A stretch of 64,000 bases of DNA. Origin: Argyresthia goedartella. Its lineage: Eukaryota; Arthropoda; Insecta; Lepidoptera; Argyresthiidae. The notes beneath the pieces are model-generated. The model was not told the DNA's origin and ran no database searches. It was given only the letters and a program-made list of their open reading frames with translations. Each line of letters begins with the position of its first letter. Position 1 is the first letter of the stretch. Where the stretch lies: contig OX463835.1 of NCBI GenBank assembly GCA_949825045.1, positions 23,825,201 through 23,889,200 of the forward strand. Direction: 5' to 3'. Made by a program: the position numbers and the translations under genes. Shown in pieces: positions 53,994 to 64,000 of this stretch.

Positions 53994-54665
53994 GGAGTGG
54001 GTCTCAATTTCACAGTGTCACATAACCAAGGGTGGAAAGTGACCCATTTCACCAGTTAGTTCGAGCGCCAATAGTTCGAGTCTGTGGTTCGTGGGCGTAC
54101 TATTCCAGCTAGTTCCCGTGCTTGAGAGTAGATCGTTGGATTTTACCTTCTCATATAGACAAAGAGGCGGACGATGCCATTTTAAATACACAAATAAAAG
54201 TGAAAGCTTCAATGTTAGCAATATCTAAATCGATGAACATTGTCGATGCACACTTTGACAGGGCCTCTGCGGGCGCGCAGGACTTCAGCCCATCCGCAAT
54301 CTCCTCTATATGCATTATATTTTCTTTGTTTATTTAACTGCTAATTTTAAACAATTAATTATAACTGTTTCATATTCTAACAAATTATTATTATTTTCCT
54401 TTTTATGACGTGCAAATGGCTCGTGACGTAGAAATCACTTTGTAAATCGTGTATTTAGATTCCCACCACACAGGCTCGCCTAGTACTTTACTTAACATTA
54501 TTTATAGCCCCACACTAGAGCACTAAAATTGCATGAATACGATATAATGAAAAGTGGCCTTTGTCAGATACAAGTCACGCCACGTCATGTTGGTGGACAC
54601 GTAGCCTCAGCCGCTAGGCGCTCACTTTGGATGCGAACTGTACGGTGCGGAAGCGTTCGAATACT
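53994..54665. other. No recognisable gene
   Basis: Contains GATTCCCACCACACAGGCTC near 54460, which vaguely recalls a SINE-3 end. Otherwise unassigned. Confidence 0.35.
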
Positions 54666-55146
54666 GGAGCTCTATTTTTGAATCGCCCGCTTGACTTTCA
54701 TGTCACGCGAACGCTCTTTTCTACTGATTTTCCTTCGACATCCGAAATTTCGTATTTTTCAGTCATTCGACTGCAACGAGTGGCCAGCACCACTCGTTGC
54801 GCAAGTCGAATAGCAGAATAAATGTCAAATACGTCAAAGCTAATGTCAACAGTGTCAACAGAATTTGAAGTGTCAGTATTTGCTGTTTTCGCGCGTTTGT
54901 CCAAATTGGAGTCCAAAACGTCAAATATGTGAAATTTGCGACAGATTGAACAGCCCGATTTGTTCCATATTATTGCTAGGGTTTAGTAGGCAGCTTAATT
55001 GAACAGACAACTGTCATACAGCCTATAATATGAGACCATTTTACGTTCCATTTCCTATGCGTTATTTACCGGTATTTACGTTTTCTGCGTGCAACGGATA
55101 AAAATCAACATTACCAAATTTATTGGCAACATCGATGACGAACGAT

Positions 55147-56827
55147 TTACTGACATCGCAATCTCTACTACAAAGTCATTAGACTCTTCCAAAGTAGTCG
55201 CTGAATCTTTGCTAAAAGACTATGTACCTAGATGTGAAAATCAATTCTCGTTTAATTATGTAGATGATAAAGATATTATTAAAGCCTTTAAATCAATAAA
55301 TGTTAAGAAAACTGCAGACCTCTGGGATATTTTTGTTCATGTTGTGAAGCCCCTAATAAATGTTATTGCACTTGATTTAGCTTTCACATTTAATGCATCT
55401 ATTGATGCTGGCGTGTTTCCTGATTTAATGAAACACAGAAAAATAGTACCTTTGTTTAAATCGGGTAGTACATCTGACCCTTCTAACTTCAGACCGATAT
55501 CGGTATTGCCTACATTTAGTAAAGTATTTGAAAAAGTAATTTTAAATCAACTTCTTACACATTTCAACACCAACAACATGCTCCACTGTAAACAATTTGG
55601 TTTTACACAAGGCAAATCAACTACTGATGCCGGTATTGAGTTAATATCATATATATATGATGCCTGGGAGGAGTCGCATGATGCTCTAGGAGTATTTTGC
55701 GATTTGTCTAAGGCTTTTGATTGCGTTGACCATGGGACATTGATCAGGAAATTACATCACTATGGAATTAGGGATAACTCTTTAGATCTTCTCTTTTCTT
55801 ATCTAAATAACAGGATACAGAGAGTTGACATTAATGGAAAACGATCTCCAGGGTCTGTTGTTACTATGGGTGTACCGCAGGGTTCCATACTCGGGCCATT
55901 CCTGTTTTTGGTTTATATTAATGACCTGCCTCATCTTGTCAGAGATAATCATGTGATTGTACTGTTTGCAGATGACACTTCACTTTTGTTTAAAATGAAA
56001 CGACGCAATTTGAACTTTGACGATGTGAATAATGCAATCTCAAAGGTAGTCAATTGGTTTAGTGCTAATAATCTTTTACTGAACAACAACAAAACTAAAT
56101 GTATTCGGTTTATACTCCCCAATGTTAAACAAGTCTCGGCTAATGTTAATGTTAAAGGTGAAAATTTAGAAATTGTAGATAGCACGGTATTCCTAGGAAT
56201 CACCTTAGATAATAAGCTTCAGTGGGGCCCACACATAGATAAGCTATCAAAAAAACTCAGTTCCGCAGTTTATGCAGTTAAAAAAGTCTTTTTACGGACG
56301 TGGAAACAGCTAGACTAGTTTACTTCAGCTACTTCCATAGCATTATGTCTTACGGCATACTGCTGTGGGGGAACGCTGCAGACATTAACATAATATTTGT
56401 GCTGCAAAAGAGGGCTGTTCGTGCAATCTACAATGTGGGTCCCAGAGAGTCACTGCGTTGTAAATTTAAGGAAATTAACATTATGACAGTGCCGTGTCAG
56501 TATATTTATGAAAACCTAATGTACGTCCACAAAAATATTGATAAATTTCCTAAGAATAGCGACAGGCACAATGTCAACACTAGACATAGTAATAAACTAG
56601 CTATACCTACTACTAGGCTCCATAAGGTTAATGTATCTTTTAAAGGGCAATGTATTCGCTTTTACAACAAAATACCGACTGAGTTACAAGAATTGTCTGT
56701 AAATAAATTTAAAAATGTTGCTAAAAATCACTTATGTAAAAAAGGTTACTACAAAATATCAGATTATGTAAAAGACAAGAAAGCTTGGGAAGGAGTTTGC
56801 TCCAATTCTGTAAAAAATAACGTATAA
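55147..56827 (+). pseudogene. Non-LTR retrotransposon ORF2: RT and C-terminal domain, frameshifted
   Basis: Reverse transcriptase that would copy element RNA at a nicked target site. The open stretch from 55089 to 56318 begins in MITE-5 DNA (about 19 codons, GTG not ATG), so the retroelement part starts at about 55147. RT blocks in the frame numbered from 55089: FRPIS at 134-138, FCDLSKAFDCVDH at 203-215 with D205, GVPQGSILGP at 261-270, and FADD at 293-296 with both catalytic Asp. A frameshift near 56295 moves the rest into another frame (56300-56827), which includes YGILLWGNAADIN, LQKRAVRAIYNV and, near the end, FKGQCIRFYNKIP and GYYKISDYVKD. RT core residues are intact; the copy cannot be autonomous because its 5' half is gone. 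Clade assignment (Jockey or CR1-like) rests on these motifs alone. Confidence 0.85.
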
Positions 56828-57014
56828 AGCTGGAGGTTTCTAGTCGCGTCTTTGCCTCCAGCATCGAAAACATTGAGGTGACGGAATTCAAATTGAGTTC
56901 TATATTTCCCTGTACCTTATACATGTGTTAGTTTAAGATTTGACATTCTCCAAATGTTACCTATGTGTTTCTTATGGAAATAAACTCTTTTTGAATTTTG
57001 AATTTTTTGAATTC
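55147..57014 (+). mobile_element. 5'-truncated non-LTR retrotransposon (Jockey/CR1 group)
   Basis: Comparison with the empty MITE-5 at 24202-24219 sets the left junction after GACGAACGAT (55146) and the right junction before AAAAATGAAGAAAAT (57015). The insert has ORF2 RT, an ORF2 C-terminus, a 3' UTR hairpin (GCTGGAGG at 56829 and CCTCCAGC at 56855), AATAAA and a tail of TTGAATT-type repeats. The endonuclease and ORF1 are missing. No long target duplication is visible. Confidence 0.85.
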
Positions 57015-57114
57015 AAAAATGAAGAAAATCAACGTCATGCGACTTGTTAGTCGAACGTGACATATATCTCATGCGATATATTATGTCAAGCGAGTGATTC
57101 AAAAATGGAGCTCC

Positions 57115-57619
57115 TGATGGTCTATTGACGCGCAAAATCACTCGAAAAAGGCGGATCACTCGATATATGGTGTCAATATTCGTAGATCATACAGACATGT
57201 ATTTCTCATAGGTATAAGCAGTGTCCCGGTGAAGATATGAATTTGGTGAATTTCATCATTGCGGAAGATATATATAGGTACCTATATATATAGGAGATAT
57301 AGGTAGGTATCTATATAATGAAATAGAATCAGCTCAATCCCTCAAACAGTTGAACCAGGTTACAAACCTTTTTTCATCCACTTTTATCGCGGAATAATAA
57401 AACGACCGAATAAAAAATTATTGATCGAATGACCACGAACAGCGGAAATGGATATTGATGTTGCTTTATGAATGTACGACACATTCAATGATAATACAAA
57501 TAACGGCACACACAACCCAGTTTCTACCAGCAATATTACAGTGTGTAGTTCAGAAAGACTAGGTTAAGTTAAACTGCAATAATTGCTCTTTGTTCATCTA
57601 ATAGATAATGGCTAGTATA
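57115..57619. other. No recognisable feature
   Basis: AT-rich with a TATATAGGTACCTATATATA palindrome near 57275. Confidence 0.45.
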
Positions 57620-57629
57620 TCATCGCACA

Positions 57630-57835
57630 CCAAAAATACTGATTTGCACAGCGAAAAAGGATCAGCAAAAACACTTTTTATGTTTTTTGTTGTTCTTGCA
57701 TGTTCAACCTAACACGTAGGATAAAGGTGGCTTCGCTTTGCTCACCCCTTTTACCCTTCACCTAAGCTACCGCAGCGTTTTGCCCTGATATTTGCTGTGA
57801 AAATCAGTATTTTGGATGTGCAGTTTAATATTTTC
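57630..57835. mobile_element. MITE-1 with hairpin core (reversed)
   Basis: CACACCAAAAATACTGATTT with GCACAGC on the left; GCTGTGAAAATCAGTATTTT and GGATGTGC on the right. The core at 57690-57795 is the first variant, reversed relative to 8815. Confidence 0.8.
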
Positions 57836-58224
57836 AATAGATAATTTCCTGAAATGAGCGAAAAAAACGTATTAAATGCGCGACAAAATACTGAATGATT
57901 ATTTGCATTATACTTAAGTATTGAATGGTTTAACCACCGCTTATTGTCTAAATAAAGACTGTCTGGGTGAAGTGGTGGGTAAGGGTAGGTGAACGATAAA
58001 GCGGGGTAGCGAAGGGGATGCTCGTTTTTTTATGTTAATCGAAATAAGGTTTTCAAGTTGCTATTTTTAGATTTCTAGTCGCGCAATTCAGTTATTTTGT
58101 CACAAATTAATTCAAGTCGCGTTCGTGCTTTGTCGCTATTCAGTAATTCAGTCAGGCACAGGCAAAACCGGTATTTTTAAAACTATATACAGACATGCGT
58201 TTAAATACTACCCCATATCATCCA
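57836..58224. other. No recognisable feature
   Basis: No gene or repeat match was seen. Confidence 0.4.
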
Positions 58225-58440
58225 TGGTTAACATACGAAAATCCCAACAAGTTGGGATAGTTTTCCCACGTCGTACGTAACTTAACACACGTATCCGTAC
58301 GACTAACTCGCACGCAGTCTGCAGTTCTGCACGCTCCCAGGTGATGCACCTACTTGGAAGATCGGGAGTGTTCGTACACGAACCAAATTCGCACGAAAAC
58401 GTGCAAGTGAGCGCGGCAATTTCATTCTGAATATAGCATC
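58225..58440. repeat. Rep-F6 copy
   Basis: ACGTACGTAACTTAACACACG-type start, CTTGGAAGATCGGGAGTG, TTCGCACGAAAACGTGC. Inverse relative to 47285-47430, and longer. Confidence 0.55.
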
Positions 58441-58624
58441 TAACAGCTGGCTATACGTAGGTAGCTACACATTTTCCTGGCTCTGTGCATTGTGAATGCA
58501 TGAGGAGATATTAATTCATGTCGAAGACACGAGAATATTCCAAAATGTCATATTACATACAGGCTCTACAATGCTGCATGTTTAGAAGCTTAGGTATTTA
58601 ATTACTTACATTAAGTAGGTTAAT

Positions 58625-58715
58625 CCTAAGTAGGTCCAGCCTGGCAGAAATCTCTTGTTAGAGATGAGCTTAGCAGTTTTATTCATTTGCCTGTATTCCA
58701 TGTTTTTGTGCGATA
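58625..58715 (+). repeat. LINE-3E fragment
   Basis: CCTGGCAGAAATCTCTTG, AGAGATGAGCTTAGC, GTGCGATAAAATG. Confidence 0.5.
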
Positions 58716-58734
58716 AAATGTATATGTCACCGTA

Positions 58735-59109
58735 AGATAGTCAAACCCGTTAGTTGACAATCTAATGTTTTTTCTTCTCGTTAGTTGGTCAACTATCGAC
58801 AGATAGTAAACTGTAGCGTACTGCTTACTATTTGAAGCGTTAGTTGATAAACTAACGGTTAAAACCGTTAAATAGTACTTAAACTGGTTTAAACTTGAAT
58901 TGCAAACGAAATACCGGGGTGAACACTGCGGTAGCTTAGGTGAAGACTAGAGGTAGAGGGGACGAGCGCAGCAAAGCCCCCGAATAGTCTTCGTGTTAGG
59001 TTAACATGTAAGAACAAAAGAAACTTAAATTCTGGTTTACTCTCTGTCGATAGTTGATAACAAACGCGTTAGTTTATCAACTAACGGTTTTGACTATCTT
59101 ACGGTGACA
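58735..59109 (+). mobile_element. MITE-2, complete
   Basis: TGTCACCGTAAGATAGTC and inverse GACTATCTTACGGTGACA, flanked by TA on both sides. Subterminal GTTAGTTTATCAACTAACGG palindromes. The core at 58914-59015 is the second variant: GAAGACTAGAGG and CCCCCGAATAGTCTTC. Confidence 0.9.
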
Positions 59110-59817
59110 TATATATATATACAGTAGGTACCAATCCTTTAACTTTTTTTTTACTAATAAAACAAGCAATTACGACTTGAAATAGCAAAAAAACCTTCAT
59201 CGTCCCAGAAAGAACCTAATCTGATGGCGGCCAAGCCTAGTTCAATGAAATACAAGAAACAATTGCCACGAACACGCGGAGTTTTTACGCGGGAAAAATA
59301 AAAATGGCCGCCGCGTAATGGCGTCCCTAAAAATGTCGTTAGCGCCTTTCAGCTGAGTAAATTATGTTTAACGAGCGATGAGGCGACAACGTATCTGTAA
59401 ATCCTTATCTAGAGTGTAATAAATAAATCCAGGAAGTCTGAAGCGTTGTTTGTTACACGGGATACATTATAGGTACCTATAGTTATTTAGCTTTCTTGCT
59501 ATGATTTGTGGATGAAGGTAACAATTAGAGCAGTGAACAGCATAAGCTAGTCTTCAACTTTTTAAACATCAAGTCTTCAGACACTTCTCTTTATTGCTAT
59601 TCACTCGTTTAGCCATCCATTATCGATGTTAATTTTTTCAAAGCTATTTAATCTCACCATAGTATTGTGTGGATGCAACCACTGCATTATGGTCCGATTA
59701 GCGCGAACCAGCACATAAACAAACAACAACCCATAGCCCAACTAATAAACAATAATGGTTCAACGCTGCGATGTGCAAATCTGCTCTGGGTCGTTTTCAA
59801 TGAGCGGAAACAAACAT
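59110..59817. other. No recognisable feature
   Basis: Single-copy sequence. No coding signal. Confidence 0.4.
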
Positions 59818-61114
59818 GAGCAGGTCAAATGCGGGTCGGACTCGAGCGCGAAGGGTTCCGTACCACCGCACAATGTTATTCAAGTTTTGAATTTTATTAC
59901 AATGGCATGAGGTCCAACAAAATCGTGATAACCAGGTCCAGGGCTTAAGTAAATACGAGGGATGCAACGATACGCCTTTTTGCCGATACGAAATATCGGC
60001 GATACCGATACTGAAACGCTTATTGAATTAAAAATGAAGCTTAAATAGATACAATACAAGTCAGGTTAATTTTTAATAGGTAAGTAATATAAAAATATAG
60101 ACATGTTGATACAGTTTTAGTTATTAAAATAAACATTAATCAAATTTTTGTTTAAAAATAATGCGCGGGGTTTACCACAGGCATAGTTTTGCATTGCCTC
60201 GTTTGCAACGAAATAGACGAGACAACCCGCGCGTTTACATTACACTTTTAAAGCGAGAAATTTGTAAAGTATCGGTGAATCATCGTCATCATCAAAAGTA
60301 AAGTATCATCGGCCATAAAAATATCGCCGATGCCGATATATCGGCAAACCTGGAATATCGCCGATATATCGGTATCGGTATCGTATCGGTTGCATCCCTA
60401 GTAAAGAACTATATTTCGTTTTTATTTTCGTTATTTTTGGGTCAGTTTCGGTGATAAGAGGGTGAATGGGCTTTAATGCCTATTTTCTTAAATATTTTTT
60501 AAATGCTTAGTTAAATCAGGTTTATGAAAAGAAATCAGATGCTCGCAATAACCCCTTTCTTTAAAAATTTCACAAGATACGATTTGGAAAACGTTATTTT
60601 TTATAAAATTCTGATTTGCTCCCCAATTATGACCCATTTAAACCATAAATTTCTCATTATTTTTCCTGTAATGTTTAAGTAAACAAATATAGGTAATATT
60701 TTGTTTTTATTTTATTTAGGATCAGTGGTTTCGGAGATACGAGGGGGGAATGGTCTTTTTTGCCGATTTTCTTAGATATTTTTTTAACTTAGTATTTCAA
60801 AGGTAAGGTAAAGATATAAAATAAATGTTGAAATTCTCTCAATAAGCCCTTCATTTCACATGGCACACGAAACAGTTTTAAACTTTTTATTTTAGATTTG
60901 CCTTCCAAAATTGCCCCCAAATTCATAATGTATTTATATATGCACAAACCTAGGGCAGACACTATAATGGATCGATTTTCGTTTTAACCTCTAGAGTACC
61001 ACCGGCGTTAGATAACGTCACTTTTCCGTTATAGGTGTTAAATTTTATTACCATGGCATAAGTTTCCGTCACAACTACCCTCGGTTTTTGAGAGGAGGTA
61101 CGGAACCCTAAAAA
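59818..61114 (+). mobile_element. GGTTCCG-type long element interrupted by a hAT-like MITE
   Basis: Left end AGGTCAAATGCGGGTCGGAC with GAAGGGTTCCGTACCACC; right end GAGGTACGGAACCCTAAAAA. Without the 444-bp MITE the element would be about 850 bp. The phrase TTTTATTACNATGGCATNAG occurs near both ends (59889 and 61038), so the interior may contain a duplication. Confidence 0.65.
59957..60400. mobile_element. hAT-like MITE, nested
   Basis: GAGGGATGCAACGATACG on the left; CGTATCGGTTGCATCCCTA on the right. Flanks GTAAATAC and GTAAAGAA agree at 6 of 8 positions, as expected for a worn 8-bp target duplication. The subterminal parts are full of CGATATATCGG repeats. No coding sequence. Confidence 0.8.
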
Positions 61115-61139
61115 ACTGATGAATGAAAATGAAGTGCGT

Positions 61140-61370
61140 GAATTTACCTTGCTAAAACCTACGGAACTAAACTCGAAAGAGCGATAGAAGAAATGGCGCT
61201 ATTACTATTATTATATACTTATACAACTTAAAAACACCTTCTATAGATGTATCATGCAATTACCTTATAGAACTAAACTCGAAAGAGCCTCGGACAAAAT
61301 GGTGATAACATTAATGAGAAAGTAATAGTTCTACAACTTAAAAACTCATTAACAAAGCGTGGGTGACGAA
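61140..61370. repeat. Imperfect direct repeat
   Basis: GGAACTAAACTCGAAAGAGC at 61162 and GAACTAAACTCGAAAGAGCC at 61271, each followed by TACAACTTAAAAAC about 65 bp later. The spacing is about 110 bp. Confidence 0.7.
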
Positions 61371-61399
61371 TTAAACTGTGTACATATAACTACGTAGTA

Positions 61400-61640
61400 A
61401 CGGTGGAATGTCGGCAGGCGAATCACAACACTGAAGTGGTGGTGGGCAGGACACTAGTCAAGGAGAGACGGTGCAAGCTGGACCCAGGCGGTTCAGTGGG
61501 CAGACCAGCAGCGGCCAGATGGACAGACGATACCATCGCCACAGCTGGTAGGCAGTCGACGAGAGGGGCGCAGATCGGGAGAGATGGCTCTGAATGTAGG
61601 CTTATTGATGAGTACTGGAGAACTTTTAAAAGTACAGTGT
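61400..61640 (+). pseudogene. LINE C-terminal remnant
   Basis: Plus-strand frames contain AARWTDDTIATAG followed by a decayed IGRDGSECRLIDEYW. The pattern GR.A.RW.DD....AG, with W and D-R-x-x-W to follow, is an insect LINE ORF2 tail. Shifted frames show it is a pseudogene. The pogo-like element begins right at its end. Confidence 0.5.
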
Positions 61641-62861
61641 AACATCACTCGATTTAAGGACAAACTCCCTAAAGCGTCGACATCACTCGGCTTTGGTTGG
61701 TTTAGCTTGTTTCCCAAACAATGATAGACTCTATATAGCATTACACCCACTCTCAATAGCGACAGCAATTTAATAATAAAAAGTACTTTTTAAGTTGCCA
61801 AAATTAGTAAAAACTGCGCAGCAGTGTACGTTCTTTTGTTGCTTTATTATCCTAGCCCGTAATAAGCTCGACTGTTGGCATTATACATACTGAACTTGCT
61901 AAGAAGTCCGTTCTTTATTATCCTAGCCCGTAATAAGCTAGACTGTTGGCATTATACATACTGAACTTGCTAAGAAGTCCGTTCTTTATTATCCTAGCCC
62001 GTAATAAGCTAGACTGTTGGCATTATACATACTGAACTTGCTAAGAAGTCCGTTCTTTATTATCCTAGCCCGTAATAAGCTAGACTGTTGGCATTATACA
62101 TACTGAACTTGCTAAGAAGTCCGTTCTTTATTATCCTAGCCCGTAATAAGCTAGACTGTTGGCATTATACATACTGAACTTGCTAAGAAGTCCGTTCTTT
62201 ATTATCCTAGCCCGTAATAAGCTAGACTGTTGGCATTATACATACTGAACTTGCTAAGAAGTCCGTTCTTTATTATCCTAGCCCGTAATAAGCTAGACTG
62301 TTGGCATTATACATACTGAACTTGCTAAGAAGTCCGTTCTTTATTATCCTAGCCCGTAATAAGCTAGACTGTTGGCATTATACATACTGAACTTGCTAAG
62401 AAGTCCGTTCTTTATTATCCTAGCCCGTAATAAGCTAGACTGTTGGCATTATACATACTGAACTTGCTAAGAAGTCCGTTCTTTATTATCCTAGCCCGTA
62501 ATAAGCTAGACTGTTGGCATTATACATACTGAACTTGCTAAGAAGTCCGTTCTTTATTATCCTAGCCCGTAATAAGCTAGACTGTTGGCATTATACATAC
62601 TGAACTTGCTAAGAAGTCCGTTCATTTGTTTACAAATTGAGATTGTTTGCACGTGTTGACTGTTGTCAGTAGGAGTCATGGATTGTCTATACGTTATCAT
62701 ATTCTTAGTTGCTCACAAACTTTTAAACTGTAAAACTACCACTAGTCTGAAATAAGCTTTTTCTTTTTCTTATACAGATTTTTCTTCTCTCCATTTAACG
62801 ACAACTCTCTACGTCAACATATGCAAAGTCCCTTGAGGGTCGATAAATAGAGTTTACACTG
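61635..62861. mobile_element. Pogo/Tigger-like element holding a satellite array
   Basis: CAGTGTAA at 61635 and its inverse TTACACTG ending at 62861, with TA outside both. Inward, ATTTAAGGAC on the left and (reversed) ATTTATCGACCCTCAAGGGA on the right are weakly matched. The right subterminal part resembles pogo/Tigger ends. The interior is mostly the 71-bp array. Confidence 0.55.
61840..62622. repeat. 71-bp satellite, 11 near-identical copies
   Basis: Unit starts TTCTTTATTATCCTAGCCCG and ends GAACTTGCTAAGAAGTCCG. Starts at 61911, 61982 and then every 71 bp. All copies but the first appear identical by eye; the first has GCTCGACTG for GCTAGACTG. Confidence 0.95.
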
Positions 62862-62878
62862 TATTCCTTGGAATTAAA

Positions 62879-62988
62879 CACTAGTGTACAAGAGTGATAC
62901 ATGGTGTACACATGGTGAGTACACCATGTACCACCATGTGTACACTAGTGTACACATGGTTGTACCATGTGTTACACTAGTGTAGAAT
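62879..62988. repeat. Palindrome cluster (ACACTAGTGTAC, CATGGTGTAC)
   Basis: ACACTAGTGTACA occurs at the start, at 62942 and (as ACACTAGTGTAG) at the end, with inverted CATGGTG/CACCATG pairs between. The stretch can fold in several alternative ways. Confidence 0.85.
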
Positions 62989-63051
62989 CCCACAATCAAA
63001 TGAAGATGGGCAGGGCCTGAAGAACTTGTGTAGTGTGACTATTCAAACTAT

Positions 63052-63142
63052 CTTGCCTGACAGGGGGGCAGCTCATCGCCGCAGCAACGGACATGTGACA
63101 GTTTCCTCACGATGTTTTCCATCACCGTTAGAACGTCCGTAA
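63052..63142 (-). repeat. SINE-1 fragment
   Basis: GCCTGACAGGGGGGCAGC, TTTCCTCACGATGTTTTCC, ATCACCGTTAGAACG. Body only; no head. Confidence 0.7.
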
Positions 63143-63689
63143 GTGCAACCCAGAAACCCGGAAATAACAACAGTAATACCGGGACGAAATAAAATGCATT
63201 TCTGTGAGACGTAAACGAATCAGTATGCACACTTTTATCGATATTCCGTGTGGGTGCCAGCCACATGCCACCCAGGCGCCTTTGATTACCCTCCGCCCGC
63301 CACGATACGCTAATCGAAAGAAAAAAACGTCACCCACATATTTCGTCCTTCGAGCGCTCTGCAAGTAGCTTTTTTTGTACACTTCGTCGTAAGACTCGAT
63401 ATAGGATTAGGGAATTTGGTGCCGAGTCAGGTCAGGCAATGAGCTAACAAGTTATCAATTTCTGTTCTACTACAATCCAGAAGGCGAGACCTGACAAATA
63501 CGTTTGTGTGAATGTTGCCATCTGAACAAGACGTGTGAGATGTGTCCATGTAAGTTTCGTCAGTGTAGTACGCTTGGCAAGTAGTTCGTTGGCCGGCCCT
63601 GTGCACACAGACAATCGCAATTCTCAGGTCTAGACCTCTGATCCGCCCGCAATCATTCTACCCAATCTCCTGCACCTTCTGTTCAGTAA
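63143..63689. other. No recognisable gene
   Basis: Moderate GC content. No repeat match or convincing coding frame. Confidence 0.4.
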
Positions 63690-64000
63690 AGGCCTCCCCT
63701 TGATTACTCCATCTATTGCTAGCGCTAAACTCATGGTAAAAAACGCATGTATAGATAATACTTTCTATTTTAAAACTATTTTAACAAAGCGATGTGAAGA
63801 CAAACTGTGTAGAAAAGGCACGTTTGGAGAATTGGCGATTCATGGAGTGTTGGCTCCGACATTGATGTATGGGAGTGAATGTTGGGTATGGCAGAAGAAG
63901 CATGAAAGCAGAATAAATGCGGTGGAAATGAGGAGTATAGTTATTAGGAATAGTATTGAAAGATAGATTAAAGAAGGAAGTTATAAGGGAACGCTGTGGC
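63690..64000 (+). pseudogene. LINE ORF2 fragment, running off the window
   Basis: A frame from 63700 contains GTFGELAIHGVLAPTLMYGS, ECWVWQKKHESRINAVEMR and then a stop at 63966. In another frame the last bases read DRLKKEVIRERCG, the expected continuation of this LINE segment. So there is a frameshift or small deletion near 63940. The segment lies C-terminal to RT in insect LINEs. The rest is beyond the window. Confidence 0.65.

Larger units (their letters stand above)
54666..57114. mobile_element. MITE-5 interrupted by a LINE
   Basis: Left end GGAGCTCTATTTTTGAATCG at 54666, right end GATTCAAAAATGGAGCTCC ending at 57114. Left and right parts align with 23715-24309. The extra material is 55147-57014. 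Confidence 0.85.

Noticed and set aside
55089..55146. Start of the RT frame as a real N-terminus
   Set aside because: It begins with GTG inside MITE-5 DNA, as the empty-site copy shows.

Overview
The window looks like transposon-dense intergenic DNA from a moth or butterfly (Lepidoptera). No host gene can be supported with confidence. The evidence is a near-intact maT-type (DD37D) mariner transposase, several tRNA-derived SINE families, LINE 3' ends of kinds common in Lepidoptera, many terminal-inverted-repeat elements, AT-rich composition with AATAAA signals, and many copies of the interspersed repeat that begins CCGGTCAAGTGCGAG and ends GGTACGGAACCCTAAAAA (called here the GGTTCCG element). 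Family labels (SINE-1 to SINE-4, MITE-1 to MITE-7, Rep-F1 and so on) are local names for this window. Edges of degenerate repeats are good to about 10-20 bases.

Layout. 1-6 kb: Rep-F1 copies, a SINE nested in a MITE, LINE 3' ends, and a perfect 121-bp inverted repeat made from one LINE end. 7-9 kb: a 29-bp minisatellite, two SINEs fused head to head, and a MITE-1. 9-13 kb: GGTTCCG, Rep-F3, SINE-1 and Rep-F1 copies. 13.6-15 kb: the maT mariner. 15-19 kb: LINE ends, a SINE-3, a 22/29-bp higher-order minisatellite and a MITE-6. 19.3-36.6 kb: a long palindromic MITE-3 leads into a large segmental duplication arranged A (19869-23436), B (23726-28030), a 107-bp scrap of A, a T-run, A inverted (28157-31750), B again (31751-36612). 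The second B carries a 546-bp solo-LTR-like insertion with a 5-bp target duplication that the first B lacks.

36.6-46 kb: Rep-F1, MITE-4, a short transposase-like helix-turn-helix ORF, a TTAA-flanked piggyBac-like deletion derivative that keeps the transposase Cys-rich tail, and stacked GGTTCCG copies. 46-54 kb: LINE C-termini, a 19-bp minisatellite that arose inside a SINE-3, a SINE-2 split by a MITE-4, and a 52-bp minisatellite. 54.6-57.1 kb: a MITE-5 interrupted by a 1.87-kb 5'-truncated non-LTR retrotransposon with a reverse-transcriptase domain. 57-64 kb: MITE-1 and MITE-2, a hAT-like MITE nested in a long GGTTCCG element, a pogo-like element filled by an 11-copy 71-bp satellite, and LINE remnants.

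The most novel-looking signal is a roughly 100-bp core shared by MITE-1, MITE-2, MITE-3 and MITE-4, whose flanks and termini differ. The core folds into a long GC-rich hairpin. Two sequence variants of it change both arms of the stem together, which keeps the pairing. Related structural conservation is seen in LINE 3' ends, where two LINE families carry a hairpin with different stem sequences around a similar loop start.

Limits: everything was read by eye. Identity figures are estimates, family names rest on motif recognition, and haplotype duplication during assembly cannot be excluded for the 19.9-36.6 kb structure.
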